This document shows, one piece after another, positions 1-8,936 of a stretch of DNA of 64,000 bases (the stretch's first letter is position 1; each line of letters starts with the position of its first letter). Origin of the DNA: Micromonospora cathayae. Lineage in GTDB: Bacteria; Actinomycetota; Actinomycetes; Mycobacteriales; Micromonosporaceae. The notes beneath the pieces were generated by a model. It searched no databases. It saw only the letters and a list, made by a program, of their open reading frames with translations, and was not told the origin of the DNA. Both the position numbers and the translations under genes were made by a program. The stretch lies in contig NZ_CP118615.1 of assembly GCF_028993575.1 (NCBI RefSeq), forward strand, positions 186,001 to 250,000. The letters run 5' to 3'.

Positions 1-170
1 GCCCGGGGCACGCCCGCCCCGGTGGTGACCAGCCGCACGGCCAGCACCACGGCCAGCAGCAGGGCCGCACCCAGCGCCGCGCCGGCCAGCAGCTCGACCG
101 GCCGGCCGGCGAGCGGCACGAGGTGGGTGAGCGCGTACGCCCACACCTCGGTCAGCAGCAGAGCCGGCAC
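1..170 (-). CDS. Membrane protein, N-terminal fragment (runs off left edge)
   Basis: Only the first 56 codons are inside the window. The start is taken as the GTG at 168-170 because an in-frame TAG lies three codons upstream. The visible peptide begins VPALLLTEVW and carries a hydrophobic stretch rich in Leu, Ala and Val (about residues 28-46) that would form a membrane span, so this is probably a polytopic or anchored membrane protein. It is divergent from the carboxylate-amine ligase gene. The family cannot be named from this fragment. Confidence 0.5.
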   Translation of the reverse strand, partial: MPALLLTEVWAYALTHLVPLAGRPVELLAGAALGAALLLAVVLAVRLVTTGAGVPR

Positions 171-363
171 GCCGCCAGCCTAGGACCCGGTGTCAACGTC
201 CCTGACCGGCTCCGACGACGACCGGCACCGTCCACTTCCCGCGTCGCCCGGCGACCCCCGCGTGGGTGGCGCCCGGCCTTCCGCGTTTCCCGGCGGCCCG
301 CGCATGGGTAGTGCTCGGCGCGACACCCGCGAAGCGCGCGGGGCGGGGAAGGTGGTGAAGGCC

Positions 364-1566
364 GTGATCGGCCAAGGGGCACAGGAGAGCCGAGAGGCAG
401 CGGCGGCCGGTACGGCGGTGCCGCACCAGCCGCAGACCGGCGCACCGGCGGGACCGGACCTGCTCACCGTCGGCGTCGAGGAGGAGTTCCTCCTGGTCGA
501 CCCGCACACCGGGGTGGCCGTCCCCGCCGTCGACCTGGTCATGGAACAGGTGCCCGCCGAGCTGTCCGGGCAGGTGGAACGCGAGTTCCAGACCAGCCAG
601 ATCGAGATCGGCAGCCCACCCGGGCTGGACCTGGGCGCGATCCGGCACTCGCTGGGCCTGCTCCGGGCCGGGCTCTCCGACGCCGCCGAACGGGCCGGCG
701 TCCGGCTGCTCGCCATCGGCACCGGACCGGTCGCCGGGCCGGTCCCGCCGGTGGTGGACAAGCCCCGCTTCGACCGCATGATCGAGCGGTTCCGGCTGCT
801 CGCGCCCGGCCCCGGCAACAACGGCATGCACGTACACGTCGGGGTGCCCGACCCGGACACCGGCGTGCAGGTGCTCAACCACGTCCGCCCCTGGCTGCCG
901 GTCCTGCACGCGCTCACCACCAACTCCCCCTTCTCGGCCAGCGAGGACACCGGGTACGCCAGCTGGCGGTCGATCGAGTGGGAACGCTGGCCGTCGGTGG
1001 CCCCCACCCCCTGGCTCGACTCGTACGCGCACTACCAGCGGCTGATCGGGCAGCTCATCGACAGCGGCCTGATGCTCGACGAGGGGATGCTCTACTGGTA
1101 CGCCCGGCTGTCGGCGAAGTACCCGACGGTGGAGATCCGCATCGGTGACGTCTGCCCGGCGCTGGACGACACCATCCTGGTGGCGGCGCTGGTCCGGGGC
1201 CTGGTCGGGACCGCGATGGCGGACATCTCGGCCGGTCGGCCCGCGCCCCGGGTCGACCACCACCTGCTGGTCGCGGCGCACTGGCGGGCCGCCCACGACG
1301 GGCTGGCCGGCAAGGCGGTCGACCTGGGCTCCGGTGGGGTCGTGCCGGCCTGGGAGCTGCTGGACCGGCTGGTCGAGCGGGTCCGCCCGGAACTCGACCG
1401 GCACGGCGACACCGACCGGGTCACCGACCTGCTCGCCGGGGTACGCCGGCACGGCACCGGCGCGCAACGCCAGCGGGCCGTGTACGCCCGGACCGGGCAG
1501 CTCGTCGACGTCGTCGCCGACGTGGCCCGACAGACGCGCGGCGGCGCACCGACGGTGACAGACTGA
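364..1566 (+). CDS. Carboxylate-amine ligase, YbdK / glutamate-cysteine ligase type 2 family
   Basis: The protein carries the family hallmark TVGVEEEFLLVD near its start, followed by EIGSPPG, GMHVHVGVPD and EIRIGDVCPALDD, which are the conserved ATP, glutamate and metal-binding blocks of the GCS2/YbdK branch of glutamate-cysteine ligases. Family members have weak gamma-glutamylcysteine ligase activity; the physiological substrate here is unknown. I place the start at GTG 364 because an AAGGTGG Shine-Dalgarno-like sequence (349-355) sits 8 bases upstream and the resulting 400-residue protein fits the family length. Longer in-frame starts (ATG 304 or further upstream near 190) would add an arginine-rich low-complexity tail. 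The next gene starts 4 bases after the stop, so the two are probably co-transcribed. Confidence 0.8.
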   Translation: MIGQGAQESREAAAAGTAVPHQPQTGAPAGPDLLTVGVEEEFLLVDPHTGVAVPAVDLVMEQVPAELSGQVEREFQTSQIEIGSPPGLDLGAIRHSLGLLRAGLSDAAERAGVRLLAIGTGPVAGPVPPVVDKPRFDRMIERFRLLAPGPGNNGMHVHVGVPDPDTGVQVLNHVRPWLPVLHALTTNSPFSASEDTGYASWRSIEWERWPSVAPTPWLDSYAHYQRLIGQLIDSGLMLDEGMLYWYARLSAKYPTVEIRIGDVCPALDDTILVAALVRGLVGTAMADISAGRPAPRVDHHLLVAAHWRAAHDGLAGKAVDLGSGGVVPAWELLDRLVERVRPELDRHGDTDRVTDLLAGVRRHGTGAQRQRAVYARTGQLVDVVADVARQTRGGAPTVTD

Positions 1567-1570
1567 CCCG

Positions 1571-2941
1571 ATGGCGCAACGGTTGATCGTGATCGGCGGG
1601 GACGCCGGCGGCATGGCGGCGGCGTCCCAGGCCCGACGGCGTCGGGACCGCACCGACCTGGAGATCGTGGCCTTCGAGCGGGGCCGGTTCACCTCGTACT
1701 CGGCGTGCGGCATCCCGTACTGGATCAGCGGGCTGGTGGAGGACCGGGACGACCTGGTCGCCCGGGACCCGGAGACGTTCCGGCGCGACTTCGCCATCGA
1801 CGTCCGGCTGCGGCACGAGGTCACCGTGATCGACCTGGACCGCCGCGAGGTCGTCGCCCGGGACCTGGCCGGCGGCGGCGAGGTCCGCGAACGGTTCGAC
1901 CTGCTGATGTACGCCACCGGCGCGAACCCGGTGCAGCCGGACTGGGCCCGCACCGACGCGGCCGGGGTGTTCGGGGTGCAGACCCTCGACGACGGCGACG
2001 CGCTGCGCGACTGGCTGGAACGCGACCCGGCGCCCCGCCGGGCGGTGGTGGTGGGCGGCGGGTACATCGGGGTGGAGATGGCCGAGGCGCTGATCCTGCG
2101 CGGACTCGACGTGACCCTGGTCGAGCAGGCCGAACAGCCGATGTCCACGGTGGACCCGGACATGGCGGTGCTGGTGGCGGACGCGATGCGCGGGCTCGGC
2201 ATCGACATCCGGACCGGGGTGACGGTGACCGGGCTGACCGAGGAGGACGGCCGGGTCACCGAGGTGGTCACCGACGCCGGGGCGTTCCCGGCCGACGTGG
2301 TGGTCCTCGGTCTCGGGGTACGCCCGAACACCGCGCTCGCCGAGGCGGCCGGGCTGCCGCTCGGGCCGTCCGGTGGGGTCCGGGTGGACCGCCGGATGCG
2401 GGTGGTCGGGGTGCCGGACGTGTGGGCGGCCGGGGACTGCGTGGAGACCCTGCACCGGGTCAGCGGCCAGCCGGTGCACATCCCGCTCGGTACGCACGCC
2501 AACAAGCAGGGCCGGGTCGCCGGCATCAACATCGGCGGCGGGTACGCCACCTTCCCCGGGGTGATCGGCACCGCGGTGACCAAGGTCTGCGACCTGGAGG
2601 TCGGCCGGACCGGCCTGCGGGAACGCGACGCCGCGGCGGCCGGTTTCGCGTTCGTGTCGGTGATCGCCGAGTCGACCAACCGGGCCGGCTACTACCCGGG
2701 GGCCCGGACGATGACCGTGAAGCTGATCGCCGAGCAGCCCAGCGGTCGGCTGCTCGGCGCGCAGATCGTCGGCTGGTCGGAGGCGGCCAAGCGCATCGAC
2801 ACGTTGGCCGTGGCGCTGTGGAACGGCATGACGGTGGACGACATGACCTCGCTCGACCTGGGCTACGCCCCGCCGTACGCGCCGGCCTGGGACCCGGTCC
2901 TGGTCGCCGCCCGCAAGGCCGTCGACGCCCTACCGAGGTAG
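1571..2941 (+). CDS. FAD-dependent CoA-disulfide reductase-like oxidoreductase
   Basis: A 456-residue pyridine nucleotide-disulfide oxidoreductase. It has an N-terminal FAD Rossmann motif (IGGDAGGMAAA, residues 8-18), a single redox Cys at position 46 in SYSACGIPYW, a second NAD(P)H-binding motif GGGYIG (162-167), and a C-terminal dimerisation domain with the YAPPYAP segment near residue 433. This arrangement, with one active-site Cys and the conserved C-terminal Tyr pair, is that of CoA-disulfide reductases and related NADH oxidases or persulfide reductases, not of glutathione or lipoamide reductases, which have a CxxxxC pair. The likely role is redox homeostasis of CoA or other low-molecular-weight thiols. 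Its close spacing behind a glutamate-cysteine-ligase-like gene is consistent with thiol metabolism, but that link is inferred. Confidence 0.85.
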   Translation: MAQRLIVIGGDAGGMAAASQARRRRDRTDLEIVAFERGRFTSYSACGIPYWISGLVEDRDDLVARDPETFRRDFAIDVRLRHEVTVIDLDRREVVARDLAGGGEVRERFDLLMYATGANPVQPDWARTDAAGVFGVQTLDDGDALRDWLERDPAPRRAVVVGGGYIGVEMAEALILRGLDVTLVEQAEQPMSTVDPDMAVLVADAMRGLGIDIRTGVTVTGLTEEDGRVTEVVTDAGAFPADVVVLGLGVRPNTALAEAAGLPLGPSGGVRVDRRMRVVGVPDVWAAGDCVETLHRVSGQPVHIPLGTHANKQGRVAGINIGGGYATFPGVIGTAVTKVCDLEVGRTGLRERDAAAAGFAFVSVIAESTNRAGYYPGARTMTVKLIAEQPSGRLLGAQIVGWSEAAKRIDTLAVALWNGMTVDDMTSLDLGYAPPYAPAWDPVLVAARKAVDALPR

Positions 2942-2962
2942 CACCCGTCGACACGCTCACCT

Positions 2963-2994
2963 GACCGGTGGGGCCCGTTCGGGCCCCACCGGTC
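2963..2994. terminator. Strong bidirectional hairpin terminator
   Basis: A perfect 14-bp stem (2963-2976 pairing with 2981-2994) with a GTTC loop lies between the convergent flavoprotein gene and the HAF-repeat gene. There is no long T tract, as is usual in high-GC actinobacteria. Confidence 0.8.
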
Positions 2995-3000
2995 TTCCCG

Positions 3001-4242
3001 TCAGCGGCAGGTCCACCGCAGCGGCTCACCGGTCCGGATCGGTTGACCGTCGGTGGACCGGTACTGGTAGAAGCCGGCGATCGTCCGGCCGTCGTCGCTG
3101 AGCACCCGGGCCATCGGGGAGAGCAGCGCCGGGGCCGGATCGATCCGGGGCGGTGCGAGCTCCAGCAGCCCGGCCTCGGTCAGCAGCCCGGCCCGGTCGG
3201 TCCCCACCAGGCCGACGACCCAGCCGCGCGCGTTGCCGGCCAGCGGCCGGAACCCCTCTGCCACCTGCGGCAACGGCGCGAACTCACCGGTCGACAGGCG
3301 CAGCCGGGCGACCTGTTGACGCGCCGGGGACTGATTCTCGGGCAGGCTGCTCCCGATCGCCCAGGGACCACGGGCGGTGGGCCGGAAGAAGTGGGCGGCC
3401 CCCGGGGGCGTCGGCAGGAACTCGCCGGTGCCGTCCGGTCGCCACAGGTAGCCCCGTTGGAAGCCCCCACCCTGACCCACCGAGCCGACGATGGTGCCGT
3501 CGTCGGCGATGCCCTCGGCCCGACCGGCCCAGTCCGGGCCGGGCAGCGCCAACTCGACCGGGGTGCTGGTCGACGACGCCCACACCACCGGCACCGACAG
3601 GTTCGGGTCGTCCGGGCCGACCCGTAGCCGGTTACCGGCGATCCGGCCCGCCTCGTTGATCGCCACCGGTTGGGTGTTCGGCCCGCCGGGAAGTGGACGG
3701 ACCACCCCTCCGTCGCCCGACGCGCCCTGGCCGGAGTCGAGCTGGTGGAAGTAGCCCACGCTGCCCCGGTCACCGCCCACGCCGATCGCCTGGCCGGCGG
3801 TGTTCACGTCCAGCAGGGTCAGGTTCCGCGCCGCCGGGGGGAGTTCCCGGAGCCGACCGTCCACCCACAACACCGTCCACCCGCCGGAGAGGTCGGGCGA
3901 GGCGACGCTGCCCAGCAGGTAGCGGCCGGTCGGATCGCCGGTTGTCACGTCACCACTGCCGGCTCCGGCCGGCAGGGGGAGCCGTTCGACCGTGCAACCT
4001 GTCGGCGGTGCCGCCGCCGGCGGCGTGCCCTCGGACCGGCCGGCGTCCCGCAGCACCGGCACGGCCACCAGCGCGGCGAGTGCCACCACCAGCGCGGCCG
4101 ACCCGGCCCCCGTCATCCGTCGGGCCCGCCGCCGACGACGCCCGTCGCGTACCGCCCGGGCCAGGTCGACCCGGGCCGGCCGGTGCGGCCCCTCGTCCAG
4201 TCGGCGCAGCATGCCGACGACCTCTTCGTCGTTCATCGTCAT
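3001..4242 (-). CDS. Membrane-anchored HAF-repeat protein, probable anti-sigma partner
   Basis: A 413-residue protein. Residues 1-42 form a short, basic cytoplasmic region, followed by one transmembrane helix (about 43-66, AALVVALAALVAVPV) and a large extracytoplasmic domain. That domain contains repeats of the type AINEAGRIAGN, GIADDGTIVGSV and VLSDDGRTIAGFY, which resemble HAF repeats and suggest a beta-rich propeller-like fold. The start ATG (4240-4242) overlaps the stop of the sigma-factor gene in an ATGA arrangement, so translation is coupled. This topology and position are typical of a membrane regulator of an ECF sigma factor. No zinc-binding anti-sigma motif (HxxxCxxC) is present, so the anti-sigma role is inferred from position. 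A second ATG at 4236 is an alternative start. Confidence 0.65.
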   Translation of the reverse strand: MTMNDEEVVGMLRRLDEGPHRPARVDLARAVRDGRRRRRARRMTGAGSAALVVALAALVAVPVLRDAGRSEGTPPAAAPPTGCTVERLPLPAGAGSGDVTTGDPTGRYLLGSVASPDLSGGWTVLWVDGRLRELPPAARNLTLLDVNTAGQAIGVGGDRGSVGYFHQLDSGQGASGDGGVVRPLPGGPNTQPVAINEAGRIAGNRLRVGPDDPNLSVPVVWASSTSTPVELALPGPDWAGRAEGIADDGTIVGSVGQGGGFQRGYLWRPDGTGEFLPTPPGAAHFFRPTARGPWAIGSSLPENQSPARQQVARLRLSTGEFAPLPQVAEGFRPLAGNARGWVVGLVGTDRAGLLTEAGLLELAPPRIDPAPALLSPMARVLSDDGRTIAGFYQYRSTDGQPIRTGEPLRWTCR

Positions 4243-4760
4243 CTCCGCTCCCCTCCGGCGCTGGCGGCCGGCTCACGGTCTCCGAGTTGCCGGCGCATCG
4301 CGGCCAGTCCGTGCGCGGTCTGGCTCTTCACCGTCCCGCTGGAACAGCCGAGGATCTCGGCCACCTCCTCCACCGGCAGGTCATGCAGGAACCGCAGCAC
4401 CAGCACCGCCCGCTGTCGGGGTGGCACCCGACCCAGCGCGGTCCGCAGCACCGTCCGGTCCTCCACCCCCGGGTCGGCGGGCACGGGTGGCGGGTCCGGC
4501 GGGGCCGCCGAGAGGCGTACCCGCCACCAGCCGCGTCGCCGCCCGTCGATGAAGAGCCGCACCACCACCGTCCGGACGTACGCGTCGACCCGCTCCGCCC
4601 GGGAGACCCGCGCCCAGCGCTGGTACAGCCGGGTCACCGCCTCCTGCACCAGGTCGTCGGCCTCGTCGGCGTTGCCGCACAACGCGTACGCCAGCCGGTG
4701 CAGCGCCGGCAGCCGCGCGGTCACGTACTCGGTGTACTCCTGCTCCGATGCGTCCGGCAT
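4239..4760 (-). CDS. SigE-family ECF RNA polymerase sigma factor
   Basis: A 173-residue sigma factor of the actinobacterial SigE-like extracytoplasmic-function group. Region 2 is visible in HRLAYALCGNADEADDLVQE and region 4 in LPVEEVAEILGCSSGTVKSQ, the helix-turn-helix that reads the -35 element. The start is the ATG at 4758-4760, preceded by a good GGAGGT ribosome site; the longer open frame upstream has no such signal and overlaps the divergent gene. It probably controls its own operon with the downstream HAF-repeat membrane protein and perhaps the divergent WGR gene through the 162-bp shared intergenic region. Confidence 0.85.
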   Translation of the reverse strand: MPDASEQEYTEYVTARLPALHRLAYALCGNADEADDLVQEAVTRLYQRWARVSRAERVDAYVRTVVVRLFIDGRRRGWWRVRLSAAPPDPPPVPADPGVEDRTVLRTALGRVPPRQRAVLVLRFLHDLPVEEVAEILGCSSGTVKSQTAHGLAAMRRQLGDREPAASAGGERR

Positions 4761-4922
4761 CCGATACCTCCGTCGCTTCCACCCATCCAGACGGAGGCGG
4801 CCCGGAAGTGGTTGTACGCCATCGGTCGGGTTTCCCTGTCGGAGGTGGGCGTTAGGTTGTGCCCGCAGTCGACACCGCCGGCCGGATCGCCGCCGGTTTC
4901 CCGCCCCCTCGGAGGATTCCCG

Positions 4923-6344
4923 ATGTCCCAGGAGACGACCTACCTCGAACTGTCCGAAGTGGACGGAGGCGCGCACAAGTTCTACGAGGTCGTCGTGGAC
5001 GGCTCCGAGCTGACCGTCCGGTACGGCCGGATCGGTGAGCAGGGCCAGGTCAAGAGCAGCAGCTTCGCCGACCAGGCCAAGGCCCGCGCCGCCGCCGCGA
5101 AGAAGATCGGCGAGAAGGTCCGCAAGGGGTACGCACCGGCGGTGCGCGGGGTCCGGCAGCGTCGGCCGGTCAGCCGCCGCCAGATCGTCAGCACCCGGTC
5201 CACCGCCCGCACCGCGCCGGTGCTGTGGCGGTACGACTCGGGCGCGCCGGCCTTCGGCATCTTCGTGGACGGGCAGCACTGCATGATCGGCAACGAGCGC
5301 GGTGTGATCACCACGCTCGGCCACGACGCGCAGGTGCTGGGTCAGGTCCGGCTGCCGGACGGGGTGAAGTGCATCGTCGCCGACGACGCCTGGATCTACG
5401 CCGGCTGCGACGACGGGAACGTCTACGACCTCTCCGGCAAGGTGCCCCGGGTGGCGTACGCGATCGCACCGGACATCGACATCTACTGGCTGGACATCCA
5501 CGACGGGGTGCTCGGGGTCTCCGACGCCGGTGGTGGCATCTCCGCCGTCGACCACGAGGACGAGTTCCTCTGGCGGCGTCCGGGGCGCGGCTCGTCGGCG
5601 TGGATGGTGCGCTGCGACGACGACGGGATCTACCACGGGCACTCGCAGGGCGTCACCGGCTACGACTGGCGGACCGGCCAGGAACGCTGGCACAGCCGCA
5701 CCGGGGCGGTGCTGTTCGGCTGGCAGGAGGGCGACCACGTCTTCGCCGGCACCGCCACCCGCGAGGTGGTGCGGCTGAGCAAGCGCGGGCGGGCGGAGCA
5801 GTCGTTCCGCTGCGACGCGCCGGTCTTCTCCTGCGCCACCGCCCCCGACGGCCGGTACGTCTTCGCCGGGGACAGCCACTCCTCGATCTACTGCTTCGAC
5901 CGGGCCGGCAACCGGCTGTGGAAGCTCGGCACCGGCTGCGGCTCGGCGTACTCGATGCAGTACCACGACGAGCGCCTGTACGTGGTCACCACCGGCGGCT
6001 ATCTGGCCTGCGTCGACGCCAGCGAGGCGGCGGTACGGGCCGCCGAGGCGGGCAGCGTGCCCCAGGTGGTGGACGTCAAGGCACCCCGGGAGGCGCCCGC
6101 CCCGGTGTCGTCCACGGTGGTGGAGGTGGTCCGGCACGTCGACGGCGGGGTGGTGGTGCAGTGCGTCGAGGAGCGGGGCCGGCTGCGCGTCCAGGTCGTC
6201 TCCGACGGGTACCGACCGGACTGGTCGGTGCAGTTCCCCAAGGGCATCCGCGAGCCCGGGGCGCGCTACCTGGTCACCGAGGTCCGCGAGTCCGGTCGGG
6301 GCGGCTTCTACCGGGCGTACGGCGACATCCGCCGGCTGCTCTGA
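4923..6344 (+). CDS. WGR-domain protein fused to a PQQ-like beta-propeller
   Basis: A 473-residue protein with no signal peptide, hence cytoplasmic. Residues 1-75 match a WGR domain (VRYGRIGEQGQVK in the place of the W-G-R core, followed by an Ala/Lys-rich helix). WGR domains bind nucleic acid or act as protein modules in PARPs and MolR-type proteins. Residues about 100-400 contain repeated blades such as YAGCDDGNVYDLSGK, GYDWRTGQERWHSRTG and FAGDSHSSIYCFDRAGNRLW, typical of PQQ/quinoprotein-like propellers. The start ATG follows GGAGG by 7 bases. It is divergent from the ECF sigma operon and 17 bp upstream of a phosphotransferase gene. The biochemical role is unknown. Confidence 0.75.
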   Translation: MSQETTYLELSEVDGGAHKFYEVVVDGSELTVRYGRIGEQGQVKSSSFADQAKARAAAAKKIGEKVRKGYAPAVRGVRQRRPVSRRQIVSTRSTARTAPVLWRYDSGAPAFGIFVDGQHCMIGNERGVITTLGHDAQVLGQVRLPDGVKCIVADDAWIYAGCDDGNVYDLSGKVPRVAYAIAPDIDIYWLDIHDGVLGVSDAGGGISAVDHEDEFLWRRPGRGSSAWMVRCDDDGIYHGHSQGVTGYDWRTGQERWHSRTGAVLFGWQEGDHVFAGTATREVVRLSKRGRAEQSFRCDAPVFSCATAPDGRYVFAGDSHSSIYCFDRAGNRLWKLGTGCGSAYSMQYHDERLYVVTTGGYLACVDASEAAVRAAEAGSVPQVVDVKAPREAPAPVSSTVVEVVRHVDGGVVVQCVEERGRLRVQVVSDGYRPDWSVQFPKGIREPGARYLVTEVRESGRGGFYRAYGDIRRLL

Positions 6345-6361
6345 GCCGCCACAATGGTCCG

Positions 6362-7267
6362 GTGAGCGGGCAACTGTGGATTCCGGAGGCGCTGGGCTGG
6401 GTGCGGGAGGCGCCCGCCGGCCGGGAGTGGCTGGCGGGGCTACCGGATCGGCTGGCCGCCTGCGCGGAACGCTGGCAGCTGCGCCTCGGACCCGCGTACG
6501 ACGGGGGTGTCGCCTCGCTGGCGTTGCGCGCGGACCTGCCGGACGGGACACCGGCCGTGCTGAAGCTCCAGTACCCCGATCCGGACAGCGTGCACGAGGC
6601 GACGGCGCTGGCGGCCTGGGCCGGCGACGGCGCGGTCCGGCTGCTGGCCCACGAACCGACCTGGCGGGCACTGCTGGTCGAGCGGTGCCTGCCCGGCGAG
6701 CCGCTGCGCCACCGCCCGCCCGAGGAGGCGCTCGGGGTGGTGGTCGATCTGCTTCCCCGGCTCTGGCTGCCGGTCGACGGGCCAACTGCCGCCGGTGTCG
6801 CCGTGGCCGGGATCACCCCGCTGGCCGAGGAGGCCGCCGGCTGGGTGGAGCGGATGCCGGGCAACTGGGAGCGGGCCGGCCGCCCGTACGATCGGCGGCT
6901 GCTCGACGCCGCCCGTGACCTGCTCGCCGACCTGGTTCCGACCCAGGGCGGACAGGTGCTGGTCAACCAGGACCTGCACGCCGGTAACGTGCTGCGCGCC
7001 GACCGCGAGCCGTGGCTGGTGATCGACCCGAAACCGCTGGTCGGCGAGCGCGAGTTCGGCGTGGTGCCGATGGTGCGCGGCGCGGAGCTGGGCCACTCCC
7101 CGGCGGCGGTCCGGTACCGGCTGGACCGGCTCACCGCCGAGCTGGGGCTGGACCGGGACCGGGTCCGGGGCTGGACGATCGGCCAGACGCTGGCCTGGAG
7201 CATCGGCGCGGGGCAGGTCTTCCCGCAGCAGGTCGAAGTGGTCCGCTGGCTGCTCGACGGCAGCTGA
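6362..7267 (+). CDS. Aminoglycoside/hydroxyurea phosphotransferase family protein (APH(6)-like)
   Basis: A 301-residue kinase-like protein of the streptomycin 6-kinase/hydroxyurea phosphotransferase group. K68 in AVLKLQYP is the likely ATP-binding lysine. QDLHAGNVL (D204, N209) is the catalytic loop, with Asn-Gln replacing the common His-Gly before the Asp, and VIDPKPLVGE (D222) is the metal-binding motif. The start GTG is chosen because it lies 17 bp after the WGR gene stop and gives the expected N-terminus. It could inactivate an aminoglycoside-like compound or phosphorylate a small metabolite; the sequence alone does not decide. It converges on the exporter gene with a gap of only 3 bases. 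Confidence 0.75.
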   Translation: MSGQLWIPEALGWVREAPAGREWLAGLPDRLAACAERWQLRLGPAYDGGVASLALRADLPDGTPAVLKLQYPDPDSVHEATALAAWAGDGAVRLLAHEPTWRALLVERCLPGEPLRHRPPEEALGVVVDLLPRLWLPVDGPTAAGVAVAGITPLAEEAAGWVERMPGNWERAGRPYDRRLLDAARDLLADLVPTQGGQVLVNQDLHAGNVLRADREPWLVIDPKPLVGEREFGVVPMVRGAELGHSPAAVRYRLDRLTAELGLDRDRVRGWTIGQTLAWSIGAGQVFPQQVEVVRWLLDGS

Positions 7268-7270
7268 CGG

Positions 7271-8845
7271 TCAGGACGCGCCGGAGTCCTCCGGGGCCGA
7301 CTCGGCTCCGTCCCCACCCGAGTGCCGGAGCATCGTCGCGGTGAGCACCGCGGTCAGGGCCAACGTCGCGGCGGCGACCCCGGTCGCCACCGAGAAGCCG
7401 TTCTCGAAGGCGCGCTGGGCGGCCGCGACGATCTGCTGGGCCAGCGCCGGCTCGTGGGTGCTCGCCACCTCGGTCGCCGCGCCGATGGACTCCCGTACCG
7501 TCCGCTCGTCGTCGGCGGCGAGATCCGGCGGGCGGATCGTGGCGCCGTAGACGGCCAGCAGGACGGTGCCCAGGATGGCGACGCCGAGCCCGGCGCCGAG
7601 TTCGAACGAGGTCTCCTGGACGGCCGCCGCCTCACCGGCGCGCTCGGGTTCCGCCGAGGCCATGATGGCGTCCGCGCCGAGCGTCATGACGACGCCCGCC
7701 CCCGCCCCGGCCACCAGCATCGCCACCACGGTCTGCGGGTAGTGGCCCGTCCCGCTCACCACCGTCAGGCCGAGCATGGCCACGGCGAACGCGCCGAGCG
7801 CCAGCGCCATCGCTCTGCCGCGTCCCCACCGCTCGGACAGCCAGGGTGCGCCGATCGCGCCGACCGCATTGGCGGCGGCGAGCGGCACGAGCGCGAACCC
7901 GGCGGTCAGCGGCGAGTACCCGTCCATCAGCTGGAACCACTGGGTGAGCAGGTACAGCAGCCCGACGTACGAGCCGAAGCAGGCCAGCACGCAGACCACC
8001 GCGAGGGAGAACCGGCGGTTGGCGAAGAGGGTGATGTCGAGCAGCGGCTGGGTCAACCGGCGTTGCCGGGCCGTGAACCAGACCAGCAGCGCCAGCCCGC
8101 CGAGCCCGCTGACCAGCAACGTGGGCTCCAGGCCCAGGGCGGACCCGGCCTCCTTGATGGCGTACACCAGCCCGCCCAGCCCGACGATCGACAACAGTGC
8201 GCTGGTCAGGTCCCACCTGCGGGGGGTGCTGCTCTTCGACTCCGGCACCACCAGGAAGCCGGCGACCAGCACCACCACGATGATCGGCACGTTGACCAGG
8301 AACACCGAGCCCCACCACCACCGCTGGAGCAGCAGCCCGCCGATGACCGGCCCGACGGTGGCTCCGACACTGTGCGCGGCGGTCCACAGGCCGAGGGCGA
8401 GGGTCCGCTCGCGGTCGTCCACGAAGACCACCCGGATGATCGACACGGTCGCGGCGATGATCATGGCGGTACCGGCCCCGAGCAGGGCCCGGGTGACGAT
8501 CAACTGGGTGGTGGTGGTCGAGAGGGCCGCCCCCAGCGAGGCGAGCCCGAACACCGCGAAGCCGGCCAGCAGCAGCCGCTTGCGTCCGATGCGGTCGCCG
8601 ATGGTGCCGGAGGTCACCAGCAGCGCCGCCACGGTCAGGGAGTAGATGTCGACGATCCAGAGCAGGGCGGTCCCGCTCGGCAGCAGGTCACGGGTCAGAT
8701 TGGGAACCGCGACATTCAGCACGGTCAGATCGATGCCCGCCAACAGCAGACTGGTGCACATGACCGCGAGAACGGCCCACCGGTTGTTCCGTGAGACGGG
8801 TGCGCCGACCGACACGGCGGGCCCCTCCGCATGCTCCAGGGTCAT
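7271..8845 (-). CDS. DHA2-family MFS multidrug exporter (14 TM)
   Basis: A 524-residue drug:H+ antiporter of the EmrB/QacA type. The first helix carries the DHA2 motif GIDLTVLNVAVP, and motif A (GDRIGRKR) lies in the loop between helices 2 and 3; about 14 hydrophobic segments follow. The ATG at 8845 is preferred over an upstream in-frame start at 8890 because the protein then begins with a short polar segment before helix 1 and clears the divergent promoter region. It is divergent from an HxlR-type regulator, the usual arrangement for a drug- or metabolite-inducible pump. The adjacent biosynthetic-looking operon makes product export or self-resistance a reasonable inference. Confidence 0.88.
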   Translation of the reverse strand: MTLEHAEGPAVSVGAPVSRNNRWAVLAVMCTSLLLAGIDLTVLNVAVPNLTRDLLPSGTALLWIVDIYSLTVAALLVTSGTIGDRIGRKRLLLAGFAVFGLASLGAALSTTTTQLIVTRALLGAGTAMIIAATVSIIRVVFVDDRERTLALGLWTAAHSVGATVGPVIGGLLLQRWWWGSVFLVNVPIIVVVLVAGFLVVPESKSSTPRRWDLTSALLSIVGLGGLVYAIKEAGSALGLEPTLLVSGLGGLALLVWFTARQRRLTQPLLDITLFANRRFSLAVVCVLACFGSYVGLLYLLTQWFQLMDGYSPLTAGFALVPLAAANAVGAIGAPWLSERWGRGRAMALALGAFAVAMLGLTVVSGTGHYPQTVVAMLVAGAGAGVVMTLGADAIMASAEPERAGEAAAVQETSFELGAGLGVAILGTVLLAVYGATIRPPDLAADDERTVRESIGAATEVASTHEPALAQQIVAAAQRAFENGFSVATGVAAATLALTAVLTATMLRHSGGDGAESAPEDSGAS

Positions 8846-8902
8846 GGTCGGATTCTCGGTGGACGGGTGCGAACCGACAAGTACGCACATTCCTGTCCAG
8901 TA

Positions 8903-8918
8903 GTGTCACGGGTGATAC
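8903..8918. promoter_or_regulatory. Candidate HxlR operator between exporter and regulator
   Basis: An imperfect palindrome GTGTCACGGGTGATAC (7-bp arms, 6 of 7 matching, 2-bp spacer) lies 18 bp before the HxlR start codon, in the 91-bp divergent intergenic region. Winged-helix dimers such as HxlR bind symmetric sites of about this size. This is a prediction from symmetry and position only. Confidence 0.4.
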
Positions 8919-8936
8919 CAGGGAGGTGCTGCGGCG

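Noticed and set aside
193..2679. Minus-strand open frame of 828 codons opposite the ligase and flavoprotein genes
   Set aside because: It is a by-product of high GC content. It lacks recognisable motifs, while both plus-strand genes have full family signatures.
4761..6785. Upstream extension of the sigma factor reading frame to 848 codons
   Set aside because: The real sigma factor starts at 4760 with a strong ribosome site; the extension is antisense to the WGR-propeller gene.
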